Origin: Myxocyprinus asiaticus
Lineage: Eukaryota > Chordata > Actinopteri > Cypriniformes > Catostomidae
NCBI RefSeq assembly: GCF_019703515.2
Contig: NC_059346.1
Coordinates: 52,102,001 to 52,166,000 of the forward strand
Reading direction: 5' to 3'
Length of the DNA stretch: 64,000 nt
Shown here: positions 58,228 through 64,000 of the stretch, one piece after another
How the letters are laid out: each line of letters begins with the position of its first letter
Numbering within the stretch: the first letter of the stretch is position 1
Notes under the pieces: generated by a model
The model's input: only the letters and a program-made list of their open reading frames with translations
What the model was told of the DNA's origin: nothing
The model's database searches: none
Translations under genes and position numbers: made by a program

Positions 58228-59408
58228 CAGCAATGGAAAAATGAAGAGACAACTGCAAAGTTATGAGTTTCTCTGGACTTACTATTTATAGATATGTGTT
58301 TGAGTAAAATTAAAATTTTTGTTTTATTCTATAAAGTACTGACAACATTCTCCCAAATTAAAATATTGTCATTTAGAGCATTTATTTGCAGAAAATGACA
58401 ACTGGTCAAAATAACAAAAAAAGATGCAGTGTTTTTAGACCTTGAATAATTCAAAGAAAACAAGTTCATATTAATTTTTAAACAACATAATACCAATGTT
58501 ATAACTTAGGAAGAGTTCAGAAATCAATATTTGGTGGAATAACCCTGATTTTCAATCACAGCTTCATCACCGATCCTCCACCTTGTCGTCTAATGGTTAG
58601 ATGGAGACCTGGAGAGGCCTTCAAGCCACAGTGTCTCACACCCACTGTGAAATTTGGTGGATGATTGACGATGATCTGGATCATGGAATCGAGCAGATTC
58701 ATCTTTGTGAAGGATGCATGAATCAAGTCACTTAAAAGGTTATCCTGGAAGAAAACTTGCTTCCTTTTGCTCTGACAATGTTCCCCAACTTTGAGGATTG
58801 GTTTTTCCAGCAGGACAATGCTCCATGCCACATAACCAGGTTAATCAAAGTGTGGATGGAGGACCTCCAGATCAAGACCCTGTCTCCAGCCCAATCTCCA
58901 GACCTGAATCCCATTGAAAACCTCTGGAATGTGATCAAGAGGAAGATGGATGGCCACAAGCCATCAAACAAAGCCGAGATGCTTGAATTTTTGCACCAGG
59001 AGTGGCATAAAGTCACCCAACAGCAATGTGAAAGACTGGTGGAGAGCATGCCAAGATGCATGAAAGCTGTGATTGAAAATCAGGGTTATTCCACCAAATA
59101 TTGATTTCTGAACTCTTCCTAAGTTAAAACATTAGTATTGTGTTGTTTAAAAATGAATATGAACATGTTTTCTTTGCATTATTCGAGGTCTGAAAACACT
59201 GCATCGTTTTTGTTATTTTGACCAGTTGTCATTTTCTGAAAATAAATGCTCTAAATTACAATATTTTTATTTGGAATTTGGGAGAAATGTTGTCAGTAAT
59301 TTATAGAATAAAACAAAAATGTTCATTTAACTGAAACACATACCTATAAATTGTAAATCCAGAGAAACTGATAATTTTGCAGTGGTCTCTTAATTTTTTC
59401 CAGAGCTG
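58228..59408 (+). mobile_element. Tc1/mariner element, third family, internally deleted
   Basis: Terminal inverted repeats of about 310 to 330 bp (left starting CAGCAATGGAAAAATGAAGA, right ending with the complement of CAGCTCTGGAAAAAATTAAG) are flanked by TA at 58226 and 59409. Only the C-terminal half of the transposase remains between them, so total length is 1.18 kb. Confidence 0.93.
58550..59104 (+). pseudogene. Tc1-type transposase, C-terminal part
   Basis: From 58757 an open frame gives MLPFALTMFPNFEDWFFQQD, NAPCHITRLIKVWMEDLQIK, SPDLNPIENLWNVIKRKM and ends ENQGYSTKY at 59104. The second acid (FQQD) and third acid (NPIE) are present with 33 residues between, one fewer than the usual Tc1 spacing. 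Upstream, 58550 to 58756, an older middle segment (TGGAGAGGCCTTCAAGCCAC) is out of frame. The DNA-binding domain and first acid are deleted. Confidence 0.88.
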
Positions 59409-60034
59409 TATATATATATATATATATCCTATTGTGCATGCAAAATGATTTTTCGATATTTATATAAAAATATTTATTTAAATATATAGTAGGCATTTCC
59501 TTAACAAATAGGCATACAGTATATAATAATTTTGCATGCACAATACTGATTTATTATTTACAATAATATTTATTAAACGATTAAAAAGATTTATTATTAC
59601 ATTACTGATTTTTTATTTATTACAGAATATAATTTTTAAATATAGGCATTTTATCTGCTTTTCTCATCAGCAGAGCTCATTTTATTACCTATAATACCCT
59701 GTTCGATTTTTCCGTGTGGTTCATCGTCGTAATAAATAAACCAATAAATAAAAAATATGAAGTGTTGCGATGATGTCACTGCATGGTGTTTTGAAGAGGG
59801 AGAAGTAGACGCCTGACTTTTATGCATTTTTTAAATTAATGAATTAATTTATTTTTTGTTGTTGCACATATCAGGCAAAATCTTATTTTTCTTTAATGAC
59901 ATTCAGCACATTTTTGCCTTGGAACATTCTCAGTCTTTAGAAACAAATGTTTAGCCTACTTTGGTTTGGTGTCAATGGCACTGTTCACCTCATACTGAAG
60001 AAGCGTGCAGATAAATCTTAAATAATTATTAATA

Positions 60035-60036
60035 TA

Positions 60037-60099
<63 letters not shown>

Positions 60100-60140
60100 A
60101 TTATGATTATTATTATTATTATTTTTTTTTTTTTTTTTTG
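60035..60140. repeat. (GT)n(TA)n(ATT)n(T)n low-complexity tract
   Basis: About 160 to 270 bases upstream of the sik2 promoter elements; TA units run from about 60045 to 60095, then ATT units, then a T-run. Confidence 0.85.
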
Positions 60141-60303
60141 CATTTAATTTCTAGAGGTCAAATGTAACCAGCAACCAGACATGAAGACAGATTTCTCTGT
60201 GTTTGTTGAGTAACAGTCGGTATAACCGCTGACTGACGCACGCAGTGGATAAGGTTGTCTTGGTGACACACTGGTCGCGGACATTCAAGCAGCTTTGTGA
60301 GAT

Positions 60304-60341
60304 CCGCCCCCTTTATAAAAATCCCTTCAGCACTGACGTCA
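60304..60341 (+). promoter_or_regulatory. Candidate sik2 core promoter: GC box, TATA-like box and full CRE
   Basis: CCGCCCC at 60304 to 60310, TATAAA at 60314 to 60319 and the palindromic cAMP response element TGACGTCA at 60334 to 60341 lie within 40 bases, about 265 bases upstream of the sik2 ATG, in a CpG-richer stretch. CREB family factors bind this element. SIK kinases restrain CREB coactivators, so such a site would give feedback. Function is inferred. Confidence 0.5.
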
Positions 60342-60596
60342 ATGCATGTCGAGCGCCAGAACATCATTCCTCATTCCGAGCATCAGAGTGGAATGCGCTC
60401 TCATTTCACAGACATGTAGAGACCTCATCTGGGAACGAAGAGATGTGCACGAGCCCTTGGCACCCATATGCCCCTTTTGCATTTTAGCGTTGGCATTAAA
60501 AACCAAATCACTCTCGGCAACTTGAATTGCTTTGTAAGTGAGCAGGTGAAGGTGCCCAAATCATTCACGCACCTCTTGATTCCGTAGCTCCCCTAG

Positions 60597-64000
<3,404 letters not shown>

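Noticed and set aside
60245..60487. 80-codon frame in the sik2 5' region
   Set aside because: It covers the promoter elements and 5' UTR, has no family resemblance, and is out of step with the sik2 start at 60603.

Overview
The window is a stretch of vertebrate nuclear DNA, almost certainly a teleost and most likely a carp-like (cyprinid) fish. That inference rests on spliced genes whose proteins resemble vertebrate families but are clearly not mammalian, a very high load of Tc1, hAT, DIRS and MITE repeats of fish type, and dense microsatellites. Only a small part of the 64 kb is coding.

The genes form one block whose order and strands match human 11q23.1 as I know it: btg4 (minus, four coding exons, about 24.98 to 23.86 kb), the microRNA pair mir-34b and mir-34c (plus, about 32.9 and 33.25 kb), a tentative fragment of hoatz (plus, about 39.6 to 43.4 kb), layn (layilin, plus, eight coding exons including an 18-nt microexon, 45.6 to 57.16 kb) and the 5' end of sik2 (salt-inducible kinase 2, plus, three exons from 60.6 kb, running off the right edge). 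btg4, layn and the visible part of sik2 read without stops across consensus splice sites and look functional.

The first 10.2 kb holds a nested retrotransposon. A decayed Gmr1-like Ty3/gypsy element lies on the minus strand, with its LTR at both ends, a tRNA-Pro-type primer site, a polypurine tract, a gag zinc knuckle and integrase placed upstream of reverse transcriptase. It is interrupted by a 5.6 kb DIRS-type tyrosine-recombinase retrotransposon on the plus strand. From 10.2 to 23.8 kb there are only repeats: MITEs, two minisatellites, a DIRS gag fragment and a 1.58 kb Tc1 element whose transposase is broken by a single stop. Between btg4 and layn lie a composite repeat with inverted ends (26.3 to 30.1 kb), several MITEs, a second Tc1 copy missing its third catalytic residue, and a tRNA-derived SINE.

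Inside layn, intron 4 carries a three-level nest (MITE, then an inverted-repeat element, then a truncated DIRS copy). Intron 7 carries a hAT-type element with a perfect 8-bp target duplication inside a TTAA-flanked MITE. A third, internally deleted Tc1 copy lies between layn and sik2. I found no CRISPR array, operon or prokaryotic system; the strongest biology is the conserved btg4/mir-34/hoatz/layn/sik2 block and the unusually legible transposon nesting.
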